NCBI GenBank assembly: GCA_001000065.1
Contig: LCGZ01000003.1
Location: 229,442 to 293,441, forward strand
Source: a candidate division TM6 bacterium GW2011_GWF2_43_87
GTDB lineage: Bacteria; Babelota; Babeliae; Babelales; Babelaceae
Direction: 5' to 3'
Length of the DNA: 64,000 bases
The position numbers and the translations under genes were made by a program. Positions within the stretch are counted from its first letter, which is position 1, and each line of letters opens with the position of its first letter. Below the pieces are notes generated by a model. The model ran no database searches. It saw only the letters and a program-made list of their open reading frames with translations, and was not told the origin of the DNA. Positions 8,393 to 18,080 of this stretch are shown here, in pieces.

Positions 8393-8926
8393 CTAGAAAA
8401 TATTTTCATGCATTATAATATAGCGACATAGCTGTGCAAAATGCAGGTTCGCACTCGCAGAAATAAAGGTTGTTACCTTATTCCCCTCTGGGTCAATAAG
8501 ATAAGACAAAAATTCATTATAAAAAGACCAGGGTTCTTCGAACCGTTCAGGAATAACATATTTTTCATCGCTAAGTAAACGATACTGCAACCTGCTATAC
8601 TTCTGGAAGCACGCCAATTCCCCCACAGATTGAGCACATGCACATAACACGACAATATGATGTTGCTGAAGCCACCCATATATATCATTCAGGCGGTATA
8701 AAAAACATTCATATTCCCTAGTGCCACGAACATTATCAGCAAAGGATAAAAGTACCCATGAGCCTCGATAATCACTAAGCCTTACCAGATATCCGTCACT
8801 ATCAGGCAACTCAATGGCAGGCGCTACTGATCGCACAAACACAGCCGATAGATCCCTATAAGAATTTGCACTCCAGACTATCCCGCACCACGCTCCCACT
8901 ATACATAAGAAAAATAGTCGCTTCAT
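8393..8926 (-). CDS. Exported peroxiredoxin-like (AhpC/TSA, BCP-type) protein lacking the peroxidatic cysteine
   Basis: 177 residues with a Sec signal peptide (about 1-19). The thioredoxin-fold core follows the BCP/AhpC pattern: ...APAIELPDSDGYLVRLSDYRGSWVLLSFAD..., then a segment where BCP proteins have GCTxxxC but this one has GTREYEC. The peroxidatic cysteine position is threonine (about T69) while the second cysteine is kept (about C74). It therefore cannot be a standard peroxidase; it may be a redox sensor, binding protein or decaying copy. I chose the ATG at 8926 because AGGGAG lies 7 nt upstream. It sits 22 nt after the AAA-ATPase/PD-(D/E)XK stop and could be co-transcribed. Confidence 0.7.
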   Translation of the reverse strand: MKRLFFLCIVGAWCGIVWSANSYRDLSAVFVRSVAPAIELPDSDGYLVRLSDYRGSWVLLSFADNVRGTREYECFLYRLNDIYGWLQQHHIVVLCACAQSVGELACFQKYSRLQYRLLSDEKYVIPERFEEPWSFYNEFLSYLIDPEGNKVTTFISASANLHFAQLCRYIIMHENIF

Positions 8927-8948
8927 TACCAATCTCCCTACTAAAGAC

Positions 8949-10547
8949 TCACTGCAATTTTTGCACCAAAAATTCCGTTATGTTTTTTACATCACTTGAA
9001 AAATTAACCCCGACCAAGATGATTTTTTTACCACATCCATAATACGCCTCGTGATAATGCATATCCACAATTTGCTTCAATGCCTCCTGTGCAGATTTAT
9101 TAAGCTTGAACTCAAAAATATATAGTGCACGACTCGTTTCCACGATTAAATCAACTCTTCTAATATTAGTAGCCTTTTCAACATCCGGCCTTAAACTTAC
9201 AAGCTGTAAAAGTATGAAAAATATAGTTTGATAATACTTTTCCTTATCCACTGTAATCGTATAAGGCACCATTGAATAGAACTTTTTGATCGTGTTGATA
9301 AAAAGGTCCAAATTTTCCTTCTCCAATGCTTGGCGAAGTTCAACCAACGTGCTATTAATCTCTGATACCCGCTGCTTTGCCATAGATGCGACTATAGTTT
9401 TTAGCAGTGAATCTCGCACCTCATAGTTTGGCATTTCAAGTGCATAGGTCTGAGTGACACGATCGTAATTTTTTATGGTTGCATAACCAGATTGGAATAG
9501 AAGCGTTGTTAAAGGAATATTAGTAATATCAAAGGTCATCAGCTCATTCATATCAGCTGTAAGATTCTCGAATGATTCGATAGAATAATGGTATTGCTCA
9601 AATATTTTTATCAAAAATGTAGGCGTCCCTGACTCAAACCAATAATTACTAAAATCCGCCGTATATAAAAAATTAAGCACCGAAAAGGGTGTGTAAAGCC
9701 GAGCAATTTCATCGGCCGCTTTTCCAGTTAGGTCTCGCCAAAAACGATACCCATCATACCAGTTCTGGAGCATAGCAACCAATTCATCAGTACCACCTTT
9801 AAGTGATACGTTTTTTTCATCAACAATGTGTTGTAAATGATCTCTAAAATAAAAACGCAACTCACCTTCTGTATAGCCAACCAGATGAGCAAAACGCGGA
9901 TCCATCGAAATATTAACAAGTTGGTTTAGACCGGAAAAAAGAGATGTTTTTGAAAAACGAGTAACGCCTGTAATAAACACAAGGTGAAGATATTTATCTA
10001 GCCCCTTTATAGCCTCGTAAAAATTCTTTAAAACTTCCCGCATCTTATCGGCGATCTCTATTTTTTCAATATGGTCTAAGATAGGCTTATCATACTCATC
10101 TATTATCAAAACCACTCGATTTTTGCTACCGAACTTCTTAAAAAGACGCATCACAAGAATTCCAAGCATTTCGCCTGCCGTGGAATGCCCTATAGGTCCT
10201 ATATCATGCTCTTCTGCAATGATATCCAACCTTCGCATCAGACTTGCATTCAACACCTCAGGACTTTCTCTAGAAACTTGTGACAGATCTAGATGAATTA
10301 CTGGGTGCACAGGCCACTTATAGTTCGTGCTCTTTTCTATCCATGTGCCCTTGAAAAGTTCCCTATGACCTAAAAAAAGAGAGCTTAACGTCGAACATAA
10401 AAGCGATTTTCCAAATCGACGAGGTCGCGCAAAAAAGAAACAGCCGCCCTGAATAAGTTCATAAATATACGATGTCTTATCAACGTAAACACAATCGCTT
10501 TCAATTATTTTTTCAAAGGTTTGAATACCTAATGGAAGTCTTTTCAT
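8949..10547 (-). CDS. AAA-ATPase-like / PD-(D/E)XK nuclease-like protein (copy 1)
   Basis: 532 residues of the widespread AAA-ATPase-like plus PDDEXK_9 architecture (DUF1703-type). The N-terminus MKRLPLGIQTF and a VYVDKT motif are followed by a modified P-loop RPRRFGKS (about 41-48), a Walker-B-like VVLIIDEYDKP (about 145-155) and an FITGVTRFSK sensor block. The C-terminal nuclease core shows D (about 466) and EFK (479-481), then a helix with EALKQI. Function is not established; related proteins are abundant and often decaying in host-associated and anaerobic bacteria. The ATG at 10547 has AGGTGA at good spacing and matches the start of the paralogue at 24907-26490. Confidence 0.85.
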   Translation of the reverse strand: MKRLPLGIQTFEKIIESDCVYVDKTSYIYELIQGGCFFFARPRRFGKSLLCSTLSSLFLGHRELFKGTWIEKSTNYKWPVHPVIHLDLSQVSRESPEVLNASLMRRLDIIAEEHDIGPIGHSTAGEMLGILVMRLFKKFGSKNRVVLIIDEYDKPILDHIEKIEIADKMREVLKNFYEAIKGLDKYLHLVFITGVTRFSKTSLFSGLNQLVNISMDPRFAHLVGYTEGELRFYFRDHLQHIVDEKNVSLKGGTDELVAMLQNWYDGYRFWRDLTGKAADEIARLYTPFSVLNFLYTADFSNYWFESGTPTFLIKIFEQYHYSIESFENLTADMNELMTFDITNIPLTTLLFQSGYATIKNYDRVTQTYALEMPNYEVRDSLLKTIVASMAKQRVSEINSTLVELRQALEKENLDLFINTIKKFYSMVPYTITVDKEKYYQTIFFILLQLVSLRPDVEKATNIRRVDLIVETSRALYIFEFKLNKSAQEALKQIVDMHYHEAYYGCGKKIILVGVNFSSDVKNITEFLVQKLQ

Positions 10548-10574
10548 GCACATTCACCTACAATCTAAGAGCAC

Positions 10575-11062
10575 CTACTTACGTCGGTCATTGTAACACA
10601 AAACTGAACCACCAACACTCTTGTCTACCAATAACTTTTTCAGTAATGATGTAAGGTCAACAGAAGCAGAACGATGCAACTTTTGCATTAATTCACAAAT
10701 AATTACTACCGATTCTTGATCACGAGCTTGGAAATAAGTACTTAATGCCACTCCAGGCACCACCTGTTCAATAAGCAATGCTCCACGCGCATTATCCTGA
10801 GCAAAAAGCCTAACCCACCCCTCTCCATCAAATACCCGCAAGGCAGTCGCCTCGCGCTGCAAAACCGTACGATCAAAACCAAGCTTTAAAACTACCGATT
10901 TGTCGCCGCGCTCCTCAGCAAGCACATAAGATTAAGAAACGGTTTTAATGAAGAAAGATCCCACTCATGGGCTAAAAATTCAACGGGCTGCGGAAGGCTA
11001 TCGAGCCATACCTGACCATTTTCACCGTACAATGCACGCATATTGGCTATAAATTTTTCCAC
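10575..11062 (-). pseudogene. Aminoglycoside/hydroxyurea phosphotransferase (APH(6)-type) pseudogene
   Basis: Two segments in different frames together resemble the N-terminal half of the streptomycin/hydroxyurea kinase family. The upstream part encodes ...FIANMRALYGENGQVWLDSLP..., ending ...LKPFLNL. The downstream part resumes with YVLAEERGDKSVVLKL... and runs to ...LTSLLKKLLVDKSVG before a stop at about 10575. The frame changes near 10927, apparently with loss of a few codons, and the catalytic C-terminal half is missing. It cannot encode an active kinase. It lies directly behind a hydrolase remnant and before the AAA-ATPase gene, in a zone of gene decay. Confidence 0.7.
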
Positions 11063-11078
11063 CAAAGACCTATCACTA

Positions 11079-11392
11079 TTACACCCTAGTCCACTGTTTT
11101 ATTTCAACTTCTGAAGATCGTTTGCCGCCACCATCCAACAATTCCGACGGCTGACCCTTAAGATATTTGCCAAAAAAGTTAACGAGGTAATCCTTAATAA
11201 TTTCAAGTGCTCTAAAACCGTTAATCGACCCCGTGGCAAAATTATCTAATCGCCAAGAAAAGAGCTTGGCTTGGGGAAATTAAAAGCGGGTTGAAACCAA
11301 AGAAGGTACACAATAAAACTACCTGCCAAAAGAGCTCCAACCACAACAACACAGAGTACATATTCCAAACAACATCTTAAGTTCACGATCAC
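11079..11392 (-). pseudogene. Alpha/beta-hydrolase (PAF-acetylhydrolase/dienelactone-hydrolase-like) pseudogene
   Basis: A GTG start at 11392 with an AGAGG ribosome site opens a frame with a hydrophobic anchor (...VVVVGALLAGSFIVYLL...) ending in FQPAFNFPKPS. After a frame change near 11275 the text continues ...GSINGFRALEIIKDYLVNFFGKYLKG..., the typical C-terminal helix of secreted dienelactone-hydrolase or PAF-acetylhydrolase-like proteins, up to a TAA at 11079. The whole catalytic middle (nucleophile Ser, Asp, His) has been deleted. The family call rests on the C-terminal helix only. Confidence 0.5.
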
Positions 11393-11555
11393 AAACCTCT
11401 AAAAATACTCCACCAAATAGCTGGCGCGCGCTCAAAAAAATCCATGTTCCGGATTCCCGTTTATGGTATCCACCATCCACCAAACACCGTGATATGAGTT
11501 AAAGATAACACTACATGTAACCTTTAGCTCATAAGTGAAACAAAAGGCCCTTGCC

Positions 11556-13433
11556 CTACTTTTCAAACTGCTTATACTGCGCGCAAATATCCTCAATAAC
11601 CGCTCCATCTTCAAGCGTCGTCAAATCACCTAACGGCTCTCGTTGCACTAATGCCCTTAGAACACGACGTAAGATCTTGCCAGACCTAGTCTTGGGCAAC
11701 CTATCCACACAAAACAGATCGGTTATTACAATAAAACGACCAAGGCTTTTATGAACACGCTCTATAATTTCTTTTTTAAGAGAATCGGAAATAGCAATTC
11801 CCGCACGCAACACAACAAAAAGAACTATAGTCTGCCCACGCAACGAATCATCAACGCCTATAGCAGCCGACTCCGCAACAGCCCCTTGCGACAAGACTGC
11901 CGTTTCTATTTCGGCGGTGCCAATACGATGTGCAGAAATTTTTATAACTTCATCTGAACGACCAAGAATCCAAAAACAGCCATCTCTATCTTTAATAGCA
12001 CAATCACTCGTATCAAACATACCTGTAAAACGACTCCAATACGTCCTTTTATAGCGCTCATTATCACCCCAAATACCCACCAACATTCCAGGCCACGGTT
12101 TTTTAATAACCAAAAAACCTTTGGATCCTGGCTCAACAGGCAAACCATCGCTTGATACTATGTCAGCTTCAATGCCCGACAATGGATGCATCACAGATCC
12201 GGGTTTAACAGCATCGTGATCTCTCAGAACCTTAGGCGCAATCATAAAGCCACCCGTTTCTGTCTGCCACCAGGTATCAATAATGGGACATCGAAGAGGA
12301 TCACGGCCACCACCAACAACACGCGCATACCATTCCCATACCTGCGGGTTAAGAGGCTCGCCCACAGAGCCCAGCACCCTTAAACTAGAAAGATTGTGCC
12401 GCGCTATATCATCAACACCCTGCTTCATAAAAAGACGCAATGCCGTAGGAGCTGTATAGAAAATAGTTACTTTAAACCGTTCTATAATCTGCCACCAGGC
12501 CACATCGGTCGGATAATCGTGAGATCCCTCATATAACATAACCGTTGCCCCATGCATTAGCGGAGCATAGACCAGATAAGAATGCCCGGTAATCCAACCA
12601 ATATCGGCCGTACACCAATAAACATCGTCCTTAGTAATTCCAAAGGCCTCTTTTAACGTAGAGTAAACATAGGTCAAATACCCTCCCGTTGCGTGTACTA
12701 CGCCTTTAGGAGCACCAGTAGAACCAGAGGTATGAAGGATAAAAAGGGGATGATGCGATTCAACCGCCTCCGGCGCACAATAGGATGATGCTTGAGCTAA
12801 AAAATCGTCAAAATAAATATCCCGCCCCTCATGCATAGAAACCGCATACCCCGTACTCTTCACCACCACCACAGTTTTTACCATCGAATCTAATTCAAGC
12901 GCACGATCAAGCGTCTCTTTAAGGGGAATACATTTACCCCGGCGCCTACCCGCATCTGCCGTAATAATAAGCGTTGCCTTCACATCCCTAATGCGATCGC
13001 GCAGAGCATCCGCTCCAAAGCCCGAAAAAATAACGCAGTGTATAGCTCCCAATCGCGCAACCGCTAACATAGCTGCAACGGCCTCAGGTATTAGAGGCAT
13101 AAATATAGCAACTACATCCCCCTTTTTAACACCTTTTTGCTTAAGGGCATCGGCAATACGATTTACCAGTTTATAAAGATCCGAATAAGTAAGATGCCGC
13201 TCAACACCAGTCTCATCACACCACACAAGGGCCGTCTTATCTTTCAATTCACCATGTATATGAATATCAAGACATGCATAGGACGCATTAATCTCCCCAC
13301 CCACAAACCAGCGGGCGTGGGGAGGCTGCCAATCAAGGACCGTATGCCACGGCTTAAACCACGGCAACTTCTCCGCTTCATTTTGCCAGAAATTCTCATA
13401 ACTACAGGGTGTACTATTTTCAGGGGTATCCAT
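11556..13433 (-). CDS. acs: Acetyl-CoA synthetase (AMP-forming)
   Basis: 625 residues, slightly shorter than typical Acs (about 650), activating acetate with ATP and CoA to acetyl-CoA in the cytosol. Visible hallmarks: the Acs N-terminal NFWQNEAEKLPWFKPW, the A3 loop HTSGSTGAPKG at about 234-244, the WWQTETGG signature near 390, and the C-terminal LPKTRSGK block with the acetylatable catalytic lysine near K586. The N-terminal ACAS domain, AMP-binding core and mobile C-terminal domain are all present and uninterrupted. A host-dependent bacterium could use it to draw acetyl-CoA from host acetate. It is transcribed alone on the minus strand. Confidence 0.96.
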   Translation of the reverse strand: MDTPENSTPCSYENFWQNEAEKLPWFKPWHTVLDWQPPHARWFVGGEINASYACLDIHIHGELKDKTALVWCDETGVERHLTYSDLYKLVNRIADALKQKGVKKGDVVAIFMPLIPEAVAAMLAVARLGAIHCVIFSGFGADALRDRIRDVKATLIITADAGRRRGKCIPLKETLDRALELDSMVKTVVVVKSTGYAVSMHEGRDIYFDDFLAQASSYCAPEAVESHHPLFILHTSGSTGAPKGVVHATGGYLTYVYSTLKEAFGITKDDVYWCTADIGWITGHSYLVYAPLMHGATVMLYEGSHDYPTDVAWWQIIERFKVTIFYTAPTALRLFMKQGVDDIARHNLSSLRVLGSVGEPLNPQVWEWYARVVGGGRDPLRCPIIDTWWQTETGGFMIAPKVLRDHDAVKPGSVMHPLSGIEADIVSSDGLPVEPGSKGFLVIKKPWPGMLVGIWGDNERYKRTYWSRFTGMFDTSDCAIKDRDGCFWILGRSDEVIKISAHRIGTAEIETAVLSQGAVAESAAIGVDDSLRGQTIVLFVVLRAGIAISDSLKKEIIERVHKSLGRFIVITDLFCVDRLPKTRSGKILRRVLRALVQREPLGDLTTLEDGAVIEDICAQYKQFEK

Positions 13434-13594
13434 TTTTAATTCCCGCTTTAATTTTCACTGCTTTAAAAAAACTTTCATACATCTGTCGCAATTACATGAT
13501 CTTATCGAAATTCATGCCACTTTATAGCTTGTTAATTTTGTATCAGTTTAACATGGGGATACAATGATTTAAATTTTTTTCAACCCTAACAAAC

Positions 13595-13623
13595 TTGACT
13601 TCGCCCAAACGCTAATATATTAT
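13595..13623 (+). promoter_or_regulatory. Candidate promoter of the 1032-codon secreted-protein gene
   Basis: TTGACT (13595-13600), a 17-nt spacer and TATTAT (13618-13623) give a start near 13630, about 60 nt before the ATG at 13690. Confidence 0.6.
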
Positions 13624-13689
13624 CATAATATAATTTTTAAATACAATTGTTTTTTTGATGAATATATAAAAGAAATAGAGGGCGTACGC

Positions 13690-16600
13690 ATGCTAAATAA
13701 TAAAACAAGCCTATTAGCCTTATTACTAGTAGTTTGCGCAGTTGTTCAAACAGCCCCCCCGTTGGCAATGGTTAAAAACTTTGACAAACTCTGGGCTTCG
13801 GATGAGTGGCGTCATCGACTAGACCCGCTTATTGGCGGCATTATTCTGACACAAAAACAAGATCTCATTAAAAACTGCCTACTATACACCAAAAAAAACC
13901 AACCCCTCTACACCCTTTCAAGCAGCCTTTTCAACCGAATAAACGAAGAGCATTCCTACCAAGCAACCCTAAAAAAACCCTTCTATAAAGACCTTACCCC
14001 CTACCTCACCGGCTGGCTAGCCGCGCTAGTTGCATCCTCCGAGCAATCGACAACATCCCCCTCTCACCCTACCATTCCGCTTCATAAGCAACTGCATGCG
14101 TTTAAAGCTTTTTTGCACAAAATATCTAATACAACAGGAACCATCCATCGCGAAAAACTCGAAAACGAAATTCGCAAGACGGCTCCTGCCCTGGTCTCTT
14201 TTGCAAAAGCAGCCAAACCCCTAGGAAGCATAGAAGAGGCATATGCTTGCGTAAACTGCGCAGTAAAAGCTCAAGCACGCTCCTCTCGAACCTTTTCAAA
14301 AGACAAAAACACTACCCTCACCGTAGAAATTTATTCCCGCGACACAGTCTATAACCTATTAACCGCATTTGCATTTGATAAGGCCAACACAAAAGCCGAC
14401 TTACTCGAATACGCACAAGGGTTCAGAGACCATTATATCGGCACATTAAGCGATGTTTTTAGTCCCCTAGGATTGAAAATTCTGCAAATCTCCAAAAAAA
14501 AGTTTAGAAACACCTTCTTGCAAAGTCGGTATAGCCCACAAGACGCTCTCTCACTTTTAAATCACACCTACCCAGACGCAACAGACAACGACCGTTTTTA
14601 TACCTGTACCAATTCCACCTCATTTCTGGATGAAAGAATTGGCAGTAGCTGCATACAAATTGCAAATTACACCTCAGCAGACTGTATGGAAAATACGCTA
14701 CTTACCAACATAACCGCGTTACTACGGGTTTTCCAGACAGACCATCTCAAGGACCTTCCCCACAATCTGCAAAAAAACCCAAAAATTAAACTCTTCTTTA
14801 ATACGTTGGCAAAAGACGGCTTAAACAACCAAGCGGCACGTGAAGCGTGGTTCTATATATTCTCCGACAAAGAACATAAGCAAAACAGAGCACACTTTGA
14901 TTATGTTCATAAAGATCTATTCTGCGAACTAGAGCCAACTGTCGGCAATTTCCTTAAAGCGATTGCCTTCTTTTTTGACCTTAAAGCAGACTCCTTTGCA
15001 GAACTTAGCAAAAAGCTCTCGGCGCTTATGGGAAAATTCACCATTTCAATTACTCAACAAAAAACAGACTCCCCTAACGATTCCCTTACCCTAGAAATAA
15101 AGAGTCTAAGCGGCGCCGTTGTTGAATGCATCTACTCCAAAATTACACCAAAAATCCATGCCTCAGCAAACCGCAAAACCTCCCTCCAAACCTTAAAATC
15201 TAGCCTAATCAGTGAAATCAAAGACCCGCTACTAAGGGTATTTACAACAGACATCCAAGCACCTCCATCCCCTCCATCCCCTTCTCCCTCCATCCCCTCG
15301 ATTTATAAGGACCTCGCACACGAAGAATTCAACGTACTACTTAAGCTCTTCAGCGCTACTATTCTAGAAAACAAAAATCCAAAAGCCACCTCACACTACC
15401 AATGGAAAGCATGGAACGAAGCCTGGAACCTATCTAGCATTGCCCCTTGGAGTGGAGAACTCCCACAAGAAATACTGCCTCTCTTTGCAACCCATTCTTC
15501 AGAAGGACCATTCAAAAACTATCTTGAGAATGCTCCTGGCTATGAAATACTACGCCAAATCCAAACATTCAAAGAAAGTCATCAACGACTACTATTCTTA
15601 GAAAATATGAATACGAAATGGATGAATAAAAACAGCAATTCCGTAGTTAGCGCCCTCCTTGACCTATCATTGCTCAATGAAAAGGACGGAGAACACTTTA
15701 TAACCTATGCAGAAGAGCATGGATTCATAGAATGCCTGCGCAACGCAGGGTATGAATCGTTTTCCTCTATAACGTCTGGCAATACAGAAATACTAACACG
15801 CTACTTAAAGCACGTCCCCTACATAGACAAACTACTCCCCATCGATCCTATCACCTATATATTAAATTCCATTATAAACAAAAACGCTAGTATAGATCAC
15901 TATCTGAACTTCGTATTAACCCTCTCTGTACTAGATTCCCCAGAAAATGGCCCCGATTTTACAAAATTTTTCAAAGATCACCCAGATGATTTTCTGAATC
16001 TAGATATACAAACCAGAGCAACATTAGCACGCCATTTAAAAACAAGCCTTATAAATCTAAGAAATTACAACAAAGACTATCCTAACCTTCTGGACCGCTT
16101 TGTGCAGGCCTGCCCCTGGACTTTCGAAAATGAGATAAAACTCAATACTACCCAGTTTACAACCGACATCACGTTTGACACCCTACTTATTAAAGAGAAA
16201 AAGATGGTGTTTGGCCCGTCGCAAAAAAACCGCCATGCGGCCTATTTCTACATCAACAATATATTCGAGGATCTCGTTTTGCATTCCTGCTACGAAGACG
16301 AATTTATAAGCATACTCAAAGAGCTAGGTAACCAACCGCTAGAAGGTTCTGCCACGTTTGCCGATCTATTCACTCAACAATTTGAACAATGGGGTGGCAT
16401 GAAACGCCTTAACAAAGAACTTGAGAGTTCCTCATCAAATTATGAAAATCAAAAAGCCTTTAATGTAATCAAGCGAAACGTTAAACTCGTAGAAAAGTAT
16501 AAACAAGCCGTGCCCCTAACAAAAGTCGATTATCTGCTCGATACCGCAACGGTTCTGTCTACAGGCCTATCATTCCTTCCAACACTTAACCCTAGCTCCC

Positions 16601-16788
16601 GCGCTGCATTAACCGCACTAAGCATAGGTACGACACTTGGAGCGCGAGCCCTAGAATTACACTGGCCACTTGCATACTCAAAGATTAGTACACCAAAGTG
16701 CATAGTAACCACCCTACTAACCATGGCTAGGACATTGGCCTACTCAGGGCTTATAAATGGAAGAATTTTGGCAAGACGCGGATTATAA
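13690..16788 (+). CDS. Large secreted protein of unknown function
   Basis: 1032 residues; I do not recognise a family. A Sec signal peptide (about 1-24) is followed by a mostly helical, charged sequence. A proline/serine linker (PPSPPSPSPS, around 525-537) divides it into two halves and is encoded by a cluster of CCTCCAT heptamers (15262-15300). The C-terminal 90 residues contain a hydrophobic stretch with small residues (...ALTALSIGTTLGARAL...) that could insert in a membrane. No enzyme motif is visible. Length, signal peptide and low-complexity linker resemble the partial protein at the right window edge, so both may be secreted host-interaction proteins; that is inference. An AGAGGG site lies before the ATG. 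Confidence 0.75.
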   Translation: MLNNKTSLLALLLVVCAVVQTAPPLAMVKNFDKLWASDEWRHRLDPLIGGIILTQKQDLIKNCLLYTKKNQPLYTLSSSLFNRINEEHSYQATLKKPFYKDLTPYLTGWLAALVASSEQSTTSPSHPTIPLHKQLHAFKAFLHKISNTTGTIHREKLENEIRKTAPALVSFAKAAKPLGSIEEAYACVNCAVKAQARSSRTFSKDKNTTLTVEIYSRDTVYNLLTAFAFDKANTKADLLEYAQGFRDHYIGTLSDVFSPLGLKILQISKKKFRNTFLQSRYSPQDALSLLNHTYPDATDNDRFYTCTNSTSFLDERIGSSCIQIANYTSADCMENTLLTNITALLRVFQTDHLKDLPHNLQKNPKIKLFFNTLAKDGLNNQAAREAWFYIFSDKEHKQNRAHFDYVHKDLFCELEPTVGNFLKAIAFFFDLKADSFAELSKKLSALMGKFTISITQQKTDSPNDSLTLEIKSLSGAVVECIYSKITPKIHASANRKTSLQTLKSSLISEIKDPLLRVFTTDIQAPPSPPSPSPSIPSIYKDLAHEEFNVLLKLFSATILENKNPKATSHYQWKAWNEAWNLSSIAPWSGELPQEILPLFATHSSEGPFKNYLENAPGYEILRQIQTFKESHQRLLFLENMNTKWMNKNSNSVVSALLDLSLLNEKDGEHFITYAEEHGFIECLRNAGYESFSSITSGNTEILTRYLKHVPYIDKLLPIDPITYILNSIINKNASIDHYLNFVLTLSVLDSPENGPDFTKFFKDHPDDFLNLDIQTRATLARHLKTSLINLRNYNKDYPNLLDRFVQACPWTFENEIKLNTTQFTTDITFDTLLIKEKKMVFGPSQKNRHAAYFYINNIFEDLVLHSCYEDEFISILKELGNQPLEGSATFADLFTQQFEQWGGMKRLNKELESSSSNYENQKAFNVIKRNVKLVEKYKQAVPLTKVDYLLDTATVLSTGLSFLPTLNPSSRAALTALSIGTTLGARALELHWPLAYSKISTPKCIVTTLLTMARTLAYSGLINGRILARRGL

Positions 16789-16826
16789 AATAGTGAGTAT
16801 TCAGTAGATTTATTCATAAAGGCCCC

Positions 16827-17969
16827 TCATTTAATAAACCCTGCAACCATCAACGCCTTTTCAAGCTCTTTATCAGTTTTGATAAAAGTAGCATAAATAG
16901 CATTTTTTACAGCTATTTTACACGCAAGCCCACCCTCCTCAAGAGAGGGGCTAAATTTATACGTTCCCCCAGCTGCAGTTTCAAGTTTAAATCCTGCTTG
17001 CTTAAGCATTTTAACCCGCGGGCCATTCGTTGCCGAAACCATCGTCATAATTTTTATCCCCAAAACATCGTCCCAGTCCGCAACAAAAAGTACTTCAGTA
17101 AAAGGGTTTATTTCCAGCCGCTCATCCGCATAATCGATAAAATCAACATAGGCCTTAGCACTAGGTTGATTCGGGCCTCCCGCATCAAAAGCCGTTAGCA
17201 GGTCTATCGCCTCATCCTTAAAACCGGTCACCATCTCGTTGCAAACAATATCAATAGAGCCAGAACCAAACTCTTTCTGCAACAATTCCTTGCAATAGTC
17301 AGAAACCTTAGACTCGCTACGGAATTTATTCACCACCCAATTAACACATTGAGAAGCCTCTGTAAAAACAGGAACCTCTTGCGCCTCACTAAGAGAATAC
17401 AGCCCTAAATCACCAACCCCGTAAGGAAGGGGTTCAAAACAAAACAACTTAAGATGCTCCTTATTCCCGGCCTTTAACAACTGCCGAAGAACCAAGTATT
17501 CCTGTAACAGACCCCCCGCACCCACACTAGCCCACCCAATCTTATTTTTTTTCTCCCTATTTCTCTGTTTCAAATGGTCAGCAAGCTGTGAAATAACCGC
17601 CTTCTCAAAAACTCCACGTATTGCATTTTTTTCCGACCTAAGAAGAGCGCAATTAGGATCTTGACACTCAAAAATCCTTATCCCTAATTTATGAAGATCT
17701 GCCCCACAAACAGGATTCAGGAACCGCGAAAACAACTTATTCATTTCCGCCTTGCATTTCTTCAAGTTTTTAGTTTTGGGATTATCCTTTTTGTTCTCAA
17801 ACCACTGTTTCAATGCCTCTTTGATACTCTCCTGCGAATCATTTATTTCCAATGCATAATCCTGCGTTGTCTCAGGCTTTAACTCTTCATTCATTGCGCC
17901 TAACGACCACACAGAGAAAACGTTAATCAACAAAAGCATTAGTATTAATTTTTTATTTTGATTCTTCAT
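16827..17969 (-). CDS. Secreted Rossmann-like family protein, paralogue A
   Basis: 380 residues with a signal peptide (about 1-25, ...SVWSLGAM). The central signature is a cysteine pair (CQDPNC), a helix with FEKAVISQL, then IGWASVGAGGLLQEYLVLRQLL, and FCFEP after the next strand. The two paralogues at 26714 and 45010 share this order: Cys-rich turn, helix, strand with G-x-GGLL-(x)-[DE], helix, strand ending in an acidic residue. It resembles the nucleotide-binding half of a Rossmann fold such as a methyltransferase, but with GGLL instead of a classical GxGxG loop. Cofactor and function are unknown. A GGTGG site precedes the ATG. Confidence 0.7.
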   Translation of the reverse strand: MKNQNKKLILMLLLINVFSVWSLGAMNEELKPETTQDYALEINDSQESIKEALKQWFENKKDNPKTKNLKKCKAEMNKLFSRFLNPVCGADLHKLGIRIFECQDPNCALLRSEKNAIRGVFEKAVISQLADHLKQRNREKKNKIGWASVGAGGLLQEYLVLRQLLKAGNKEHLKLFCFEPLPYGVGDLGLYSLSEAQEVPVFTEASQCVNWVVNKFRSESKVSDYCKELLQKEFGSGSIDIVCNEMVTGFKDEAIDLLTAFDAGGPNQPSAKAYVDFIDYADERLEINPFTEVLFVADWDDVLGIKIMTMVSATNGPRVKMLKQAGFKLETAAGGTYKFSPSLEEGGLACKIAVKNAIYATFIKTDKELEKALMVAGFIK

Positions 17970-18080
17970 TACAAAACCACCATTTTATCTATTAAAACAT
18001 AATCTGCATAATACAGATTGTCACAAAAATTAAAAATCGTCAATCTAGAAGCATTAAAAAATTAAAAATCCAACGTACTT

